From: Mimachlamys varia
Lineage: Eukaryota; Mollusca; Bivalvia; Pectinida; Pectinidae
Direction of reading: 5' to 3'
Length of the DNA: 64,000 bases
Assembly (NCBI GenBank): GCA_947623455.1
Contig: OX392536.1
Span: forward strand, 6,815,282-6,879,281
Position 1 is the first letter of the stretch. Each line of letters opens with the position of its first letter. The notes below the pieces were generated by a model. It saw only the letters and a program-made list of their open reading frames with translations. It was not told the DNA's origin and did not search any database. Below, piece after piece: positions 1 to 12,714 of the stretch. Position numbers and translations under genes: made by a program.

Positions 1-935
1 ATTAAAATCAGATAAAATAATATATATAAAAAACAGAACAGAAAATGATTTCAACAATAAACGACAACAACGAAATTCATGTTCAGAATAAAGACTCACT
101 TGTAATTAAATATTTTGATTGTAGTTAATTGCTATATATAAGATACCAACATTGGGTTGCGTTGTGACATTTTGAGTACTTTCGTCATGTTTTCAGCTTG
201 CTTTGCCTGAACTACACTGAGGACAACATTACATGAACCTAGCGACAAGTTATAATTTGACGTCATGAAGTATTTCAACGGAAATAATGAAGGTCATGTG
301 ACCCCATTCGGACCAACGAGTAATAGTTGTTTCATTCCTTAACTGGAATTACTGTCATACACGCGACTTACATCGAGGACGAACACCGAACTCAACTTCT
401 GTGCATAGCTACCATTTAATCAAAAACATCGGTGTATACATTTTACAGACTTGATGCAATATGAGGAAGATGCGGAACGTAATATAAATTTACCTGACTA
501 GAGCTAACACTGATAAAATTGTAACAATAGTGTTACATACCAATCATACTATAAAGTCGAGCAAGACCTCGACTCACCATTGAAAACCACCATGATCATT
601 TTCACAGACTTACATAGAATCCGCTACCAGTTACTTGAGTTCAATGTCCTTTTCATATAAGGTCTCTCATTGCACTATACACTTGGTTCAAATCCTTCTT
701 ACTTTTATATGATTGAACATGCTAAGAGAGATCGTTGCCATTTGCCCTTATTGACCATATCTGCATAAGATGGATACCAGATGGTAGGAATTATTCCACC
801 ACCCGCTAGCTTATATAATCCATGCATCGCTTCTCTAATCCCTGATTTAATATTTTTCTATGATAGCATTGTAACCAAAAAGCATAAACAGCGTTTTTTC
901 TGTTCAATCTTCATTAGTGTGACAATAAAATTTTG
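1..935. other. no recognisable feature
   Basis: AT-rich non-coding sequence. I see no ORF with protein-like composition, no tandem repeat and no clear relative elsewhere in the window. Confidence 0.5.
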
Positions 936-1106
936 AGAAAGCCGAAGCGTTAACCAATCCATAATTTGAATTCAAAATCGATGAAATTAGGGGCGAAATA
1001 TGAATTAACGAAAGATTTACACTGAGTCTCTTGTGGGAAAAACAAGAGAATAACACCAGGTGTTTGGGATCAGTAAACGTCTTCTGCTTAATCGACGACA
1101 ACCGCT
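936..1106 (-). repeat. retroelement 3'-tail module, degenerate copy
   Basis: Reverse-strand copy of the commonest dispersed repeat in this window. It keeps the landmark order of that module: the terminus beside the 'gaagcgttaac' word, then the AAAATCGAT and AGGGGC words, the AAAGATTTAC word, AAGAGAATAA, and the CGTCTTCTGCTT word. It differs from other copies by scattered substitutions, so it is old. The small ORF overlapping it is not a gene. Confidence 0.75.
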
Positions 1107-1366
1107 AAATAAACCTTTACACTGACACTACTTGCCTTTATGAACTAATGCTTTTGAATACACACTCCAATAATTTCATTTACAGTCTAATGTAATTCAA
1201 ATGACACGAAAATGGCACAATGTCTTCCAAAACTTTGTATTGCATCTAACGCAAGCAAAATGATTCCATAGTTGGGTTTTAAAGGGACAAAACATTTGAA
1301 ATTTGGACGAATCCCTGATTACGCTTATCACCTTGTGAACAAGCAGGGCCAGATTATGTGTTTTTT

Positions 1367-1405
<39 letters not shown>

Positions 1406-1789
1406 ATAATGATGATAATGAAGCAGCTCGCATATGTTTATGTAACAGTTGTTAAGCAATACTAAAACAGTTTGTAGTGTTTATTTTTCGAGGGTTCCAA
1501 AAGGGTTAGTTAGAGATCGAAATACATATTGCATCAACCGCAGACCAAATGACAAAAGTAAATTGGGGTTGCAATGACGTGATTGTAAAATAAAATTCAT
1601 AATCGCTATCAATAAAGATGATGATGAATCATAGAGAAAATATATAAGATTTCAATAAAGCTTCCAATATATCGCTTGTTACTCGTCAGTTAATCTTGTT
1701 CGTTGTTTAGTTAAATTATTAATAACACGCTGTCTTAAAGTGACAGGGAGCAAATGTTTCATTAACTAACATTGAAATTATCCTGTATT
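1107..1789. other. intergenic, with trinucleotide tract
   Basis: Non-coding. The only feature is an imperfect CTG/ATG microsatellite at about 1366-1425. The alanine and serine run readable on the reverse strand is a product of that microsatellite. Confidence 0.6.
1366..1425. repeat. CTG then ATG/AATG microsatellite
   Basis: A run of TGC units changes into GATGAT and GATAAT units. It gives poly-Ala or poly-Ser in a spurious reverse-strand frame. Confidence 0.9.
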
Positions 1790-1990
1790 TATTTAATTCT
1801 TAATCTTGATTCATAAATCAAAGTGGTTTTTCGCAATAGACCTACCGGATTCTTCATTGGCTTAGAAAGTTTGGTGGATTCCCATCTTTTGGCCCCTAGC
1901 ATCACTGATGAGTCCTAGAAGGACGAAACAGCTCTATTATGCAGTTTAATTCATTTTCTCGGCATACTGTATATATTGCTTAATTTATTT
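1790..1990 (+). mobile_element. hammerhead-bearing retrozyme-like repeat, fragment
   Basis: Forward copy of the ribozyme-bearing family. It shares with the other copies a stretch ending in the TTTTGGCCCCTAGCATCA word, the ribozyme core, and a downstream GGCATACTGTAT word. The 5' part is degenerate and the 3' part is missing. Confidence 0.7.
1899..1942 (+). ncRNA. type I hammerhead ribozyme motif, intact core
   Basis: Best-preserved catalytic core in the window. Order: stem I 5' strand GCATCA (1899-1904); core CTGATGA (1905-1911); stem II GTCC/GGAC with loop TAGAA (1912-1924); core GAAA (1925-1928); short stem III; then the cleavage region (1934-1936). Both invariant core boxes match the known consensus (CUGANGA and GAAA). 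The cleavage triplet reads CTA instead of the GTA seen in other copies, and one stem I pair is lost, so this copy is probably weak or inactive. Confidence 0.75.
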
Positions 1991-1999
1991 CATTGACAA

Positions 2000-2633
2000 G
2001 GCATGTGCTTAAGCAAAGAAAAAACAAAACCGAAAGATTTAACTAGCTTCGCTGAAGGCACACTCTTTGTTTGTTTACTATCGATGTAGGACACCATATT
2101 AAGCTTTGTGATCTGTCCTTTACTGTTTTAAGTCAGCTAACAAAGGGAAAATTTAAATGCAGAGGGTGTTAAAGCATGCTATATATAATCTTATCTTAAA
2201 ATAAGAAGTCCAATACACTAAAAATACAACATGAAGAGAGTTGACATCGATCTACGACGAACCGTGTTTGATTTTAGCAATAGGAACGGAAAGAATTGGT
2301 AAGTGTTATGTATCATAAATTATAACTTTTTTTTGTGGAAGGAAATATTGTTTAAATGATAATATGAACGGGGAAGTTGATCTTCTTAACAGTCTAGCAG
2401 GAAGTTATGTACAAGAAGTTTGAACAATAAACCACTAAAGGGTGCTCATGACTGTCTTGACTTACGGCTACCCATCCTTATTGACTTAAAATCTTGTCAT
2501 CAAAACCTGCTCAATTGACGGAATAGAAATATGAGAGAACGGGTGTTGCACAAGTTAACCAGGACACAAAAATGCTTAAGTACAGTACAAGTCAGTCGGT
2601 TTTTTTCTGAGTTGATATGTCCTAATATATATA
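2000..2633. other. no recognisable feature
   Basis: AT-rich non-coding sequence without repeats I could match to other parts of the window. Confidence 0.5.
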
Positions 2634-2783
2634 GAAGACGCTTACTCTTCCGGAACACCTAGTCTAATTATGCTGTACGTTTTCAAGTGGTTCCGCATTA
2701 ATCGGTCCTTTATTCATAGTTTTCCTCTAGTTAAATCGATTTTGAGTTCGAATTATGGTTTTGTTGACGATTTGGTATTCTCT
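2634..2783 (+). repeat. retroelement 3'-tail module
   Basis: Forward copy. It begins at the GAAGACGCTTACTCTTCCGG word and ends at the conserved terminus TTTGGTATTCTCT. It contains the ATCGATTTTGAGTTCG word. The short ORF through it is incidental. Confidence 0.85.
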
Positions 2784-3404
2784 ATTTTTCCCCTTTACCT
2801 CGGAGATGTTTTATGTAAATGGTTTATTGTAGACAAGAAATTATATCGTTGATAGGATACCTTTGTTCACCGATGAAAGTAAATCATTGCATAAATGATT
2901 TCAACGACTATCTTTGTCTCCTCTTGTCATTTTGAGAATACCGAGGATTTTTCAATTTAAAATTGGGCACATTAATATGGACAAAGAATAGATTTTTTGA
3001 ACCCTGATAATTTACAATATAGGTTACAGTATAAATGCTATATTACACAATCACATGCTATTTCTAGTTTCACCAATATTTTACATTACAATGTATATTC
3101 TTACACTCAGGCAAATACACTTGTTTTTAGTATTGCTTTCCGTTTTTGTTTCTTTGCAACCATTTGCTTATAGTTATCATTTTATCTTCTTTCTGAAAAC
3201 AACTGTGCCAATTTGTATCAAGTTTTTTTATGAACCATAAATCGGACATTGGGATTATTGGACTGGGCCTCTACAGGCCTGGGAGGCGGGGCTAAAACAA
3301 TCGAAATATATTTTAATCCACTTCTGCATAAACAGTAAAGAATAAATGCATATGTGTTCATGGCCTTATTCTCTTTTACGTTACAAATTTCTCCATGAAT
3401 GTCT

Positions 3405-3480
3405 TTCCTTACATTGTCCCCCTAGTTTAATTGATTTTGAGTTTGGATTAAGGTTTTGTTGACTCTTTGGTATTCTCTTA
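3405..3480 (+). repeat. retroelement 3'-tail module, terminal fragment
   Basis: Forward copy of only the last 75 bp or so, from the CCCCTAGTTTAAT word to TTTGGTATTCTCTTA. Confidence 0.8.
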
Positions 3481-4734
3481 TTTTTATAATCACTTCAAGA
3501 ATCTTGATCGAATTGTGAAGTAATGGCGTTATGGCCAATTGGGCATGCCCCAGGAAAGGTCTATTTTTACACTATGATTATAAGCCTTTATTTATACATT
3601 TTGAGCTTCTCCTTCAAAACCACTGGGTCAATCTGGATCACATTTAGCATGAAGTATCTTTGATACATCGGGATATTAAATTATGAATTTATTGGGGCTG
3701 ATATAAAAATCTGCTATTGAATAAACAGTGACTTAAGTTAGTTCTCATGATACAAACCAATTCTAATATGTTTGCAAGATCATTTTCTTTACAGCTACAT
3801 GTAGCTTTTTATCAACAAAATGCAAACCGATGCAAAACTTTTCCCCCCTCTTGGCACCTTGTTTATCTTTTTGCTAGTGGCTAGTGTTATTATAAAGACA
3901 GGTAAACAGTGAATTTAAATATATCTATCATGTTGCATCCAGAATATTCTGGATATTTCTACAAGAACATTCTAGTTACTTAAAAGCATATATAACATGG
4001 ACTTGTGCTATCTCCTCAGAGCACTGTTTGTACACCTTGTGATTCATGTACACCTTTGCCTTATACGGATTTCAACGACACCATATCATCGGAGTAACAC
4101 ATTTCACGGTACCTGACATTACTATTTCTCATCCGTGAGCTGCTTTAATTATAGTTTGGAGAAATTGGTAGTTACATTTAATTTATGTTGTTATCTATTT
4201 GTAAATAGATCTTTCAATGTCAATTATTCTTTGTTATTTTGTTGGCTTTACTCTGGTTTATTTTTGAACGTAACAACTGTTTCACATTTCGTTGTCAATT
4301 CCGTTCGATCAGGCTGCATCATGTTGAACGCAATTAGAATACCACAACAAACTCTCAAGGGGGCCATCCATCAAACGCGAAGGTCAACCACTGAAGTTAA
4401 ATGTAGACGATATCGTTGGAAAAACAAACTGTAAACAGAAACAATACTGTTAAAGGGGAGATGATAAACATAGGTTTTGTTGATCGCTTTCGCGTCAATA
4501 CAACAGTTGTCCATTAGCTTTGATAAGGACATCTGCGTCACAGAACACTGACAAGACACGATGTTTGATATTGCGTAATCACAGTTGGACGACAGCTGTT
4601 ACCATCTGCATTCTTTGAAATAAAACTTATTAGTTTTACGCCCAAACGATCGAGCTAAATAGAAGATATCCCTAGCCGAGCGGTATATTGCAGCTAGTAA
4701 TTACGAGGGTTACGTGATAAAAAATGGGCATTTC
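3481..4734. other. no recognisable feature
   Basis: Non-coding. Open frames at about 4135-4434 show no domain, and no splice structure supports them. Confidence 0.5.
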
Positions 4735-5272
4735 ACAACAAAGTTCTACCATAAACTTTGACGATTTCGATTTTCCGATCGTGAACTTTCCCTTTCTTGA
4801 TAGTAATATTCCTGCTTTACCAATCTATAGTGTTAACATGTCGAAGTTATTTCGTTGTTCTAGGGCTAGTTCTTAATATCAAGATCGACATATGCAGGTT
4901 GAAGAAAACTAGGAGCAAATTTTGTGGGCGATATCTTGTTCTCATGAGATATATTCTGGATCCATATATGATATAAAGGTGGATGTTTTTGACTATGCCA
5001 ATAAGTATATCTCCTTGTTGTGGTTAAGAATGATGTAAATGTTTACTCTTTAAGGATGATACATTTACTCGAATGAGAAGTAGACATTTACATGGCGACT
5101 GCTGGTGAAATGAACCATACGAAGCTTATTCTTCCGGAGCACATACTCTTTTTACTTTGTGCTTTTTCAAGGATCTCCACATAAATCTTTTCTTTGTTCG
5201 TATTTTGCCCCATTTTTAATCGATTCTATGAGGTCAAATTATATTTTTGTTGAAGCTTTGGTATTGTCTGAA
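4735..5272 (+). pseudogene. reverse transcriptase C-terminal relic followed by its 3' tail module
   Basis: The stretch at about 4758-4870 reads as a decayed relative of the RT fragment at 19.5-19.9 kb: it keeps FDFPIVNFPFLDSNIPAL, then a SKLFRCSRAS segment, then a stop. Past intermediate sequence that also occurs at 44.1 kb, the usual tail module runs from about 5070 to the TTTGGTATTGTCTGA terminus. RT coding sequence and tail occur in the same order as at 19.5 kb and, reversed, at 33 kb. The copy is inactive, with stops and indels. Confidence 0.7.
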
Positions 5273-6340
5273 GTTTCATCTAGCATATTCCTTCACTCAA
5301 ATGTATGAAGGTGCTAATCCAATTCGCGTGATATCTCCCCGAACACGTTAGTATTATAATTCATCAAAAATATCAAAATGAAGAGGCTGATTTGCTAATT
5401 GGCATTAGCAGAAATATTGAATTTATTCATTTTTGATTTTATTTTTTTCCGTAAGCTCAATAGAGAGTATTATAAAAAAAGAAATACATTACAATACCAT
5501 AAGCGTATTGCAATCTTTGAAATAGTCTCAAATGGCAGTATGCTATGATGAATATATAATTCTACCACGATAGGTGGGTTTTATTCAACTGTCAGGGTAT
5601 CAAAAAACATTACAACTGTTGAATAACAATATGTTCTACCACACAAAAGATGAAATGAATTTTGATTGACTTACACGATGAACTTTGACCGGAATAGCTT
5701 CATTTGCTGTTTGTTGACGTCATTGTCATTTGGCGGGAAGATACGATTCGATAGTTCACTCAAGTTAGTTAATTTTTAAAAGTTTAAAAGCTTGTGTCCT
5801 TTGTAACTTTTGTAAGTTAAATAACTTGAGTGAAATAAAAACCATATATCTAACAACCACTTGTGTAACCTCTATTTAACGTCTATTGACTTGAGGTTGA
5901 ATGACTGGTGTCTTAACGTTAACTGTTGAAGACAAATCAGTGACATAATTCAGCTAAAGCCAGATACAAAAAAACAGACATTTTGCCGAATAGACGCCTC
6001 CACAAGCTCTCCGAATAAATATTTAATTTCTTTTTATGTTCGAAAACAAATTTACAGCACTAATGAATAAAATTCCGAATATCTTGAATACGACTTTTAA
6101 GTTCAGATCAATGATACACCATCTCTGTTGTACTCCTCCATTCTAACACTTTGGACATGATGTGATATGGAAATTTCATCTTCCACCTATGTAGAGATAT
6201 ACAGGGTTTTACACATCTTGGGTTGACATGATAACACCATAGTCGAATGAGAGCGCCAAGGACCTATTTTCACTTCCTTATTAGGCGAACATGAAGCCCA
6301 ATATATACGTTAAATCACCTTTATATTGCAGAATAAGATA
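5273..6340. other. intergenic, part of a fold-back family
   Basis: Mostly featureless AT-rich DNA. About 5640-5880 resembles the fold-back element at 34.26-34.64 kb, sharing the TTGACGTC and CAACAACCA-type words, but only one arm is clear here. Confidence 0.45.
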
Positions 6341-6430
6341 CACAATCGAGCCAAATAGTGAATTACTTGCACCATGCAGCTGTTTGGTCCTTCAAGGACT
6401 CGTCATTGATCATTGATGCTAATCACCGAC
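6341..6430 (-). ncRNA. degenerate hammerhead ribozyme relic
   Basis: Read on the reverse strand, the region has a perfect stem II (GTCC, loop TTGAA, GGAC) in hammerhead context. The core boxes are mutated: CTGANGA has become ATGACGA and GAAA has become CAAA. The cleavage triplet is GCA. It is a dead copy of the retrozyme-like family. Confidence 0.6.
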
Positions 6431-7073
6431 AGAAAGAAATATCCAAATGCAGATGAATAACATCCATATAAAACCTTTTACATTTGTAGAACAGAAAAAG
6501 AAAGAAAAACCTTTTCGAAAAAAGTGTTTTCCCTGTTAAATATGTTTTTGAAATAAATGCAAATTCAATTTCTATAATGTGTAGTTTATTCTATAAAAAA
6601 GAACAGAAACCAAACCAACAAAGAAATCACTATGCGTGTTAACTACAAAATAAACGTTTCCTGCCATTTAGAGCGCACTCATTAGCTGTGCATAAACTAT
6701 TCTTAAGGAATAGAAGCCCTCATGAGTGTTCGCAAAAAGTCAATAATTGGTTTTATGACGTTTAGCATTTTTGATTTTTCAAGATATCATCATTTTTTAT
6801 TAACTGAATGTTCAGACCACTTCTAAGCAGACTTAAATAACACGCAGACGTTATATTAATGTGTCGGAATATGAATAATTTCCACGCCGAACGAATTGCG
6901 AGGTAATTGTACCTGATTAAGCCTAGAACATGCATATATGTAAGCTAATATCTCAAACTTGACCATGGCACATGCGACCTAGCAATCATACGAAAGGGTC
7001 ACTTGGAGGACACTCACGATCCATGTTGAATTAATGCAATTCTACTGTTCTTTATGTTCAACAAAAAACAATC

Positions 7074-7182
7074 AGAGAATACAAAAGCGTCAACAAAACC
7101 ATAATCCGAACTCAAAGTCGATTAAACTAGAAGCAAAATAGGAACAAAGGAAATATTTACATGGACACCCTCGTAAAAGTAA
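7074..7182 (-). repeat. retroelement 3'-tail module
   Basis: Reverse-strand copy beginning with the terminus word CAGAGAATAC, then GCGTCAACAAAACC and CGATTAAACTAG, and ending after the CCTCGTAAAAGT word. Confidence 0.85.
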
Positions 7183-7229
7183 AAAGAGAAAACGACGGCA
7201 TGATAAAATTAAAAAAAACTTTCACAAAA

Positions 7230-7530
7230 AATTAACCATAAACAACTGAAAGGTGAGATTTTCTGCGCAAATATAGGGTATGCTTAATCTGGCTGGCTAG
7301 TTCGTTTTCGTCAAAAAACCTCAAGGAAAAAGTTGAAATTTTGAAAATGGTAGCCAGTCAAAACTGTTTTCTTGGTTTTTGAGCTTATTCATGTAGATGA
7401 TATGAGAGAAAGACTCTTTCATGACCAAAGGTGTAAGATAGGGAAATTCTACCATTAAGGTTTTCAAATTTGGCAAAACCCCTCCGGTGGAATGTCCCTA
7501 TCTTACATCCCTGGTCATGAAAGAGTCTTA
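7230..7530. mobile_element. fold-back repeat with 33-bp inverted arms
   Basis: Positions 7412-7444 and 7495-7527 are inverted copies of one another (30 of 33 positions pair by eye), separated by 50 bp. A related but more diverged block lies at 28.8-29.17 kb. The structure suggests a small non-autonomous element, and the family is unknown. Confidence 0.6.
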
Positions 7531-7539
7531 TAATCTTAG

Positions 7540-7835
7540 TTATCTCATTTGAGTAGTGGCACGGTACATAATATACACATTTTCGTATTACACGATTTGC
7601 AATTATACAGACCTGGTTTCATTTTACTTCTAAATTCATAAATTAAATGGGTTTTACGCACCTATCCCTTCGACTTCTACATTAGTTTAAAAACAATTGG
7701 ATTCACACCTTTTGGCCCACTAGCATCACTGAAGAATCCTAGGAGGACGAAACAGCTTATAATGCAGTTTACTTTTTTTCGGGACACTGTATCTTTTATC
7801 AAATTTCAAAGGTGCAGCATATGTGTATGTTATGC
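7540..7835 (+). mobile_element. hammerhead-bearing retrozyme-like repeat
   Basis: Forward, nearly full unit. It starts at the CTCATTTGAGTAGTGGCACG word, passes TTTTACGCACCT and CTTTTGGCCC, the ribozyme, and the AGGTGCAGCATATGTG word. Confidence 0.75.
7723..7765 (+). ncRNA. hammerhead ribozyme motif, core kept, cleavage site damaged
   Basis: GCATCA, CTGAAGA (7729-7735), stem II ATCC/GGAC with TAGGA loop (first pair lost), GAAA (7749-7752). One base of the GTA cleavage region is deleted. Core boxes fit CUGANGA and GAAA, but the copy is probably inactive. Confidence 0.65.
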
Positions 7836-9474
7836 TATCCAACAATGTGACGTCACAATTGATCAGCAATGACGTGGGCAGAAAAAAGTTAAAGGCGACG
7901 TGATCAATCAAAACCTTTCATAAAATTGTAACCATAAACATTAGATAGCTGATGGAATTTCCCTATGTAACATTCATGGTAATGAAAAAGTCTGATAAAT
8001 ATTTCTCTTTTGGTATGACAAATAAAATTCAGAACTGATGTCTGTTTACTTCTTTCTAGTCAAGGCATCAGCCAACAGGACTTTCCGCTGCTTCCTCATT
8101 GTTTCTGCTGCCTAATCTCTGCCTAATACAGAGTATCCTTGATGACCATTTTGATTTATTTTCTTAATATCTTCAATAGCTCATTGCATCAATTGTTACA
8201 ACATAATACTTTTATTTCAGTGAATATGTGTTTATAGGGACATAAACAAAGAATTGACACCAATATCCTCTCCGGTATTATCTTTTTCTGAGGTAACGGT
8301 ACTTATATATTCACCTCAGCATACGATTTATGGCGGCAGGCAGAAAGGTTGTCTGTGGTACAGTGTACTTATCAGTCTGTGTTTCTCTTAAGCCTGCTTA
8401 GTTTACCTTTCGGTAAGCAAATTTAGCTTTGAAGACAGGGAGCATCTGTCAATCATGCACTTGCAAATGCCGCAGATTTAAGTAGCAGAGGTGAACAATT
8501 GATGACAATAAAATAATTTTGCCAGAAATAAAGAGTTTTCATGAATGGAAACGAGAGGTTTCGATATCATAGAATCATTTTTTTTTTTTGCTTTTTAAAA
8601 ATATCTTTAAATACAAAAAAGCATGTGTGTTACGTCATCTTCCACGTGTCATATTTCTTTTGCGGCTCTATGGCGGACGGATGAATTTGGCAGATTTCCA
8701 ATGTCGATGCGACAAGTTTCATGTGAATGAAAAACATCGCATGCCACTCGATCGGACTCTGACCTCGCTACCGATTCATATTTGTCATGGAATCTGCACA
8801 GAGTTAGCAAACGCAATATGTCATTCATAATGCTTCTGTCAGATTTAAATTCCGATACGGATTTAAAAATACCAGAGACGCGATTTGACTTCATATCAAG
8901 CTTTTGGTTCATATTATAATACTACGAAACGCGAGTCGGTTCATGGAAATTCCGGCTACAATGTTTTGGGGTTTAGAACGATATAAACAAAGGATTATTA
9001 CAACTACATATACATCGTATGTTGCACCACATGTTATCTTAGAGCGTATGCTTTTTTTTGTAAAGAACTGAAAACATCTACCAAAGCTAGAAGCAGAGCA
9101 ACATAGGCCTTGAAACAATGCAAAATGAATGAAAAAATGAATATTGACTTGACTGTAAGTTTGCATGCTTATTTTAATTACCGTTCAGAGTGAACATTAT
9201 GAGATCCACTACTTACAAGAGAAAAGGCAGTTTGCGATACAAAATGAAAACCAAACAACAGTCGATATTTTGGCCGAACGTTTAAACTACACTCAACGAT
9301 CTACACGATAAGGGTATGATAATGGCTGTGGCAGGAGACATCGGTTAAATTGATCATTGATCATTTTAAGTTTTAAGTTTGCCCCTTGTTTAATCTTCTT
9401 ATTATTATATTGATGCTTTAGTATTATCTGGTTTTTTTTTGTTTTCCATAGGAGTTGTTCAAGTTCACATAACA
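7836..9474. other. intergenic, no gene seen
   Basis: Non-coding. A fragment at about 8616-8650 matches the 3' part of the ribozyme-bearing repeat (GTGTGTTACGTCATCTT). Overlapping ORFs at 8588-8912 run in opposite strands through it and show no domain. Confidence 0.5.
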
Positions 9475-9830
9475 CGTACACATGCTGCACCTTTTAAACT
9501 AAGTAATTGATGCAGTATACCGAAAAAGTGAATTAAAGTGCATCATACAGCTGTTTTGGTCCTTCTAGGACAGGTCAGTGTTTCTAGGGGCCAAAAGGTG
9601 GGAATCAAAATGTTCTAAGCTAATGAAGAAGCAGAAAAGTCAGACTCGCAAAACCCCTTCCTTTACTTTATGATTTCAAATCGTGTACTTTAAAAAATTG
9701 TATATTATGTACCGTTCCACTACTCAAATGAAATAACTGTAACTATGGAGGTTTAAGCAAACTTCAGGAACTAAAAAATCCACGAGCTGAGTCTACCACC
9801 CCCTATCATGAAAATTGACGTACCACACGC
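9475..9830 (-). mobile_element. hammerhead-bearing retrozyme-like repeat, full unit
   Basis: Reverse-strand unit of about 355 bp with all landmarks: the CTGCACC word, the ribozyme region (9540-9590), the TACGAAAATG-like block, the ACTCAAATGA block, and the CACCCCCTATCATGA end. The ribozyme keeps stem II and the GTA/TGATGC cleavage region, but the core boxes read CTGACCT and CCAAAA in place of CTGANGA and CGAAA. Confidence 0.75.
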
Positions 9831-9868
9831 ACACACACACCCACACACACCCACACACACATACACAC
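9824..9868. repeat. CA microsatellite
   Basis: Interrupted (CA)n tract directly at the end of the retrozyme-like unit. Confidence 0.95.
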
Positions 9869-10689
9869 TTACTCTCATTTAGACTTTTAAAATATTTGAT
9901 AGTCCAAATGTGGTCCCCTCATTTGCTATCTTCACATTGATAATTTCTTATGTATTCACCATTTTCTAATATGAACAGTTTTCATTTTTTTTTAATTGAG
10001 AAAACAAGCATTCGTTTTGATTTGTAGATATTGGAAAATAGATTTTTCGAGATCAAAACTTATATAAAACTAAAAGTTGTTGGCTAACAATTTTACGGGC
10101 TTTTTACACCTTTGGCCGTTTTGGTCTTTCGTTAGAAATATCATGTTTTTTTCATTTTTAAAGGTTAGAGTGAAATTAATCAGAAAACTGGAAGTTTTTT
10201 TTTTTTTTTTTTTGGTTGGAAGGCAAAAACGATATTCATTAGGCAAAGGAATAACGTAATTTGACAACATTTGATGTTCACCATGTCCTAGTGCCACATC
10301 GGGGTCGCTAAACTGTGAACTCAGGGGTCTCTATTCTGAAGCGGAAGAAAGAAGGCCAGGCAAGGAAAATTGTTCGTGGCGTTCCAAATACAATTTTCAT
10401 TTATTTTTAACATAGCTCACGGACCGCAGTCATATTTCAGAGACCAATGTTGTGCAAGTCGGCTTTTGCACATTGTAAACAGCAAAGTATGTGTTTGGTT
10501 TATTTTGGCTGTGGAATTCCAGAATTCATAATTTTTATTATCGGCTTTTCAGGTGGACACGGGGTCTCTTAATATGTGAACCATGGGGTCTCTACTAAGC
10601 AATTAAGAATTTCAGCTTCTCCTTGCTAATATTGCCAAATAGACCAATACTACACTGTTTTGCTACATAAGCTTACAAAATCGCAGTAT
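9869..10689. other. no recognisable feature
   Basis: Non-coding. It contains a T-homopolymer at about 10,195-10,214, which creates the spurious Phe/Lys-rich ORFs on both strands. Confidence 0.5.
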
Positions 10690-11340
10690 ATGTATAACTA
10701 CAAAGCATTTTTAAGTCGTTATTACGAGATTCGTTAGGTCGTTACTACGAGATACATGTACGTTCAGTCGTTATTACTAGTTACTCTAATTCGTCATTAC
10801 GAGATATAAATGTACGTTATGGGGGATGGAATTTACTGGAATGGTACGCATCAGTATTTAAATGTCGAATTAGACAACAAACAATATGTGTTTTGAAAAA
10901 AACTGATCGATTGTCTTTTTATCAACGATGTTTTTTATTTTGATTGTTAACTATTTTTTTTTGTAATTACCCGAAACGTTGACTAAACTAAAGGTACTTT
11001 GTCATTTAAAATGTAACTATTTAAAATATATGATCCATTTAGCCGTGAAAGGCAAACAATCGCTTTCAATTGAATAGCCTTCATTCCAGTGTGTTTCTGT
11101 CCAAATAATACCCTGGCACTGGTTTTGTTATTTGTAAGAATGCAATTAGGATTTAATTAAACTTGACCCTTTGACATTGAAAATACATGAATGTCACTTA
11201 TTTGAACAAATTTGTAGCCCTTCATCTCAGCATGCTGCTGGTCAAATACCATTAAACCTGGTCTCTTGGTTATTGAGACAATGTCTTTTTACGCTTCTAA
11301 GCGTATTCAACTCATGTGACATTGGAAACACTATATAAGT
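10690..11340. mobile_element. repeat with palindromic TCTCGTAATAACGAGA words, copy 1
   Basis: A degenerate stretch of GTCGTTATTACGAGAT words (about 10,710-10,810) is followed by 500 bp that reappear at about 13,005-13,500. Shared landmarks are AATATGTGTTTTGAAAAAAA, CAAATAATACCCTGGCACTG and GAATGTCACTTATTTGAACA. Array and flank therefore belong to one repeated element. Confidence 0.7.
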
Positions 11341-11689
11341 AAAGGTCAATCATTTGAATAAACTTCGTAATTGTTCATTGATCCAATATTAATACCCTTG
11401 GTCTTTTAGTTTTTGAGACGAAGTCGCGATCGTTTTGAGTAAAATCTTAACGTCGGACGACAGACAGCGGACGGACACTACGCCAAGCCAATACGGCAGA
11501 TGAAATCATAATGTACAAGCATGGTTGTATTATCAAAACTGCTAAATTTATGTTGCTTCGTTGGAAAGCGGTTGGTCAATAGATTCAATGTTAATAAAGA
11601 ACTTGAAGAGCTGTTTCGTCTTTGAATGACCGTAGCTGTAAATATGACGTAAAAGAAAAGAAAACCAAAATCTTCTTATTAAGTTATAT

Positions 11690-12290
11690 TTCACATACAA
11701 ACATGAACGATACAATGTATTCATCAATTATGACCTTTTGTGAGGTCAACATGGTGTTATACTTACCTGGTAGAACCAAATACTGAGGGCGAAGCATGGG
11801 GTCAATATTGTAAATTAAACCAGGATAGTATAAAATCGCATTGACCAAATCAAAGGCCCTTGATTTTTAAATCAGATATGCAACTTGATTGCAAAATAAA
11901 ATTGCAAAAGAATAAAATCGCACAAGGCCTATACCTATCTTGGTAAAGCAAACAATTTACAATGGGGCACTGTGACGTCGCTATGATTATGACATCATAA
12001 ACGCAGTATTTACTCGGTGTTTCTAAAAGTAGGGGGGGGGGTGCTAGGAAACCCGAAGACAAAAATAGTTTCATCTTTATCTTTTTCATCTTTATTATTG
12101 TCCGTGTAAAACTTTAATCATCAGTGCATAAGAATGGTATGTTAATGGCTGTATTTTAACATTTGGATTTAAACCTAGATTTATTTAAATGTTGCATTAC
12201 ATTGATATCACAAATTTTAGTACGTTAAAGATGCGAGTCCCTGAAAAAAAAAAACTTGCTAAATGCCACTTGAATCGGAATAATCATCTC
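11690..12290. mobile_element. repeat block shared with 13.7, 51.7 and 61.5 kb
   Basis: About 11,870-12,030 and 12,060-12,260 recur at 13,730-13,850 and 14,180-14,360. The first part also recurs, more diverged, at 51.69-52.03 kb and 61.50-61.84 kb. Landmarks are CCTGGTAGAA, ATGTGACGTC-like words and TTTACTCGGTGTTTCTAAAA. There are no coding features. It looks like a non-autonomous DNA element family. Confidence 0.65.
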
Positions 12291-12714
12291 TGCACAATTT
12301 CCGCGCATGTAACAGTACAATGCAACAGTCGACTGTTGCACCCTGGCGTAACTTTACCTGGTTTTAAGTCTTTAGGTGGATTTTGTTTTCATCAAAACAA
12401 TCAAAATTACTTTAAATAGACTTAGATATGAGAATAGGGGACAATCGAACCATATCTAAAACACACAAATATTAAAGTAAAAAAGTATGTGAGCACACGC
12501 CTATATATAAGAAAGAGTACCGAATTTAAAAAAATCAAAAGCAATCAAACGCAGGGTAGTTTTGTTTTTAATTCGAGAGTGCTCTTGAAATATGTCCTGT
12601 GATTTTACATTCGTTCAAAATTTACTGTGCCGGGAGAATAAGCAAGCATTCCCGGGCCTGTCCACTTTATTTTCTGCTATTGCGAATTATATCATTACTT
12701 TATAACACCATTGC

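Noticed and set aside
8588..8912. Overlapping 80- and 87-codon ORFs on opposite strands
   Set aside because: Part of the sequence is a retrozyme-like fragment; no domain, no splice support.
11595..11635. GACGAAACAGCTC on the reverse strand as another hammerhead
   Set aside because: Only the GAAA side is present; no CTGANGA box or stem II partner lies in range.
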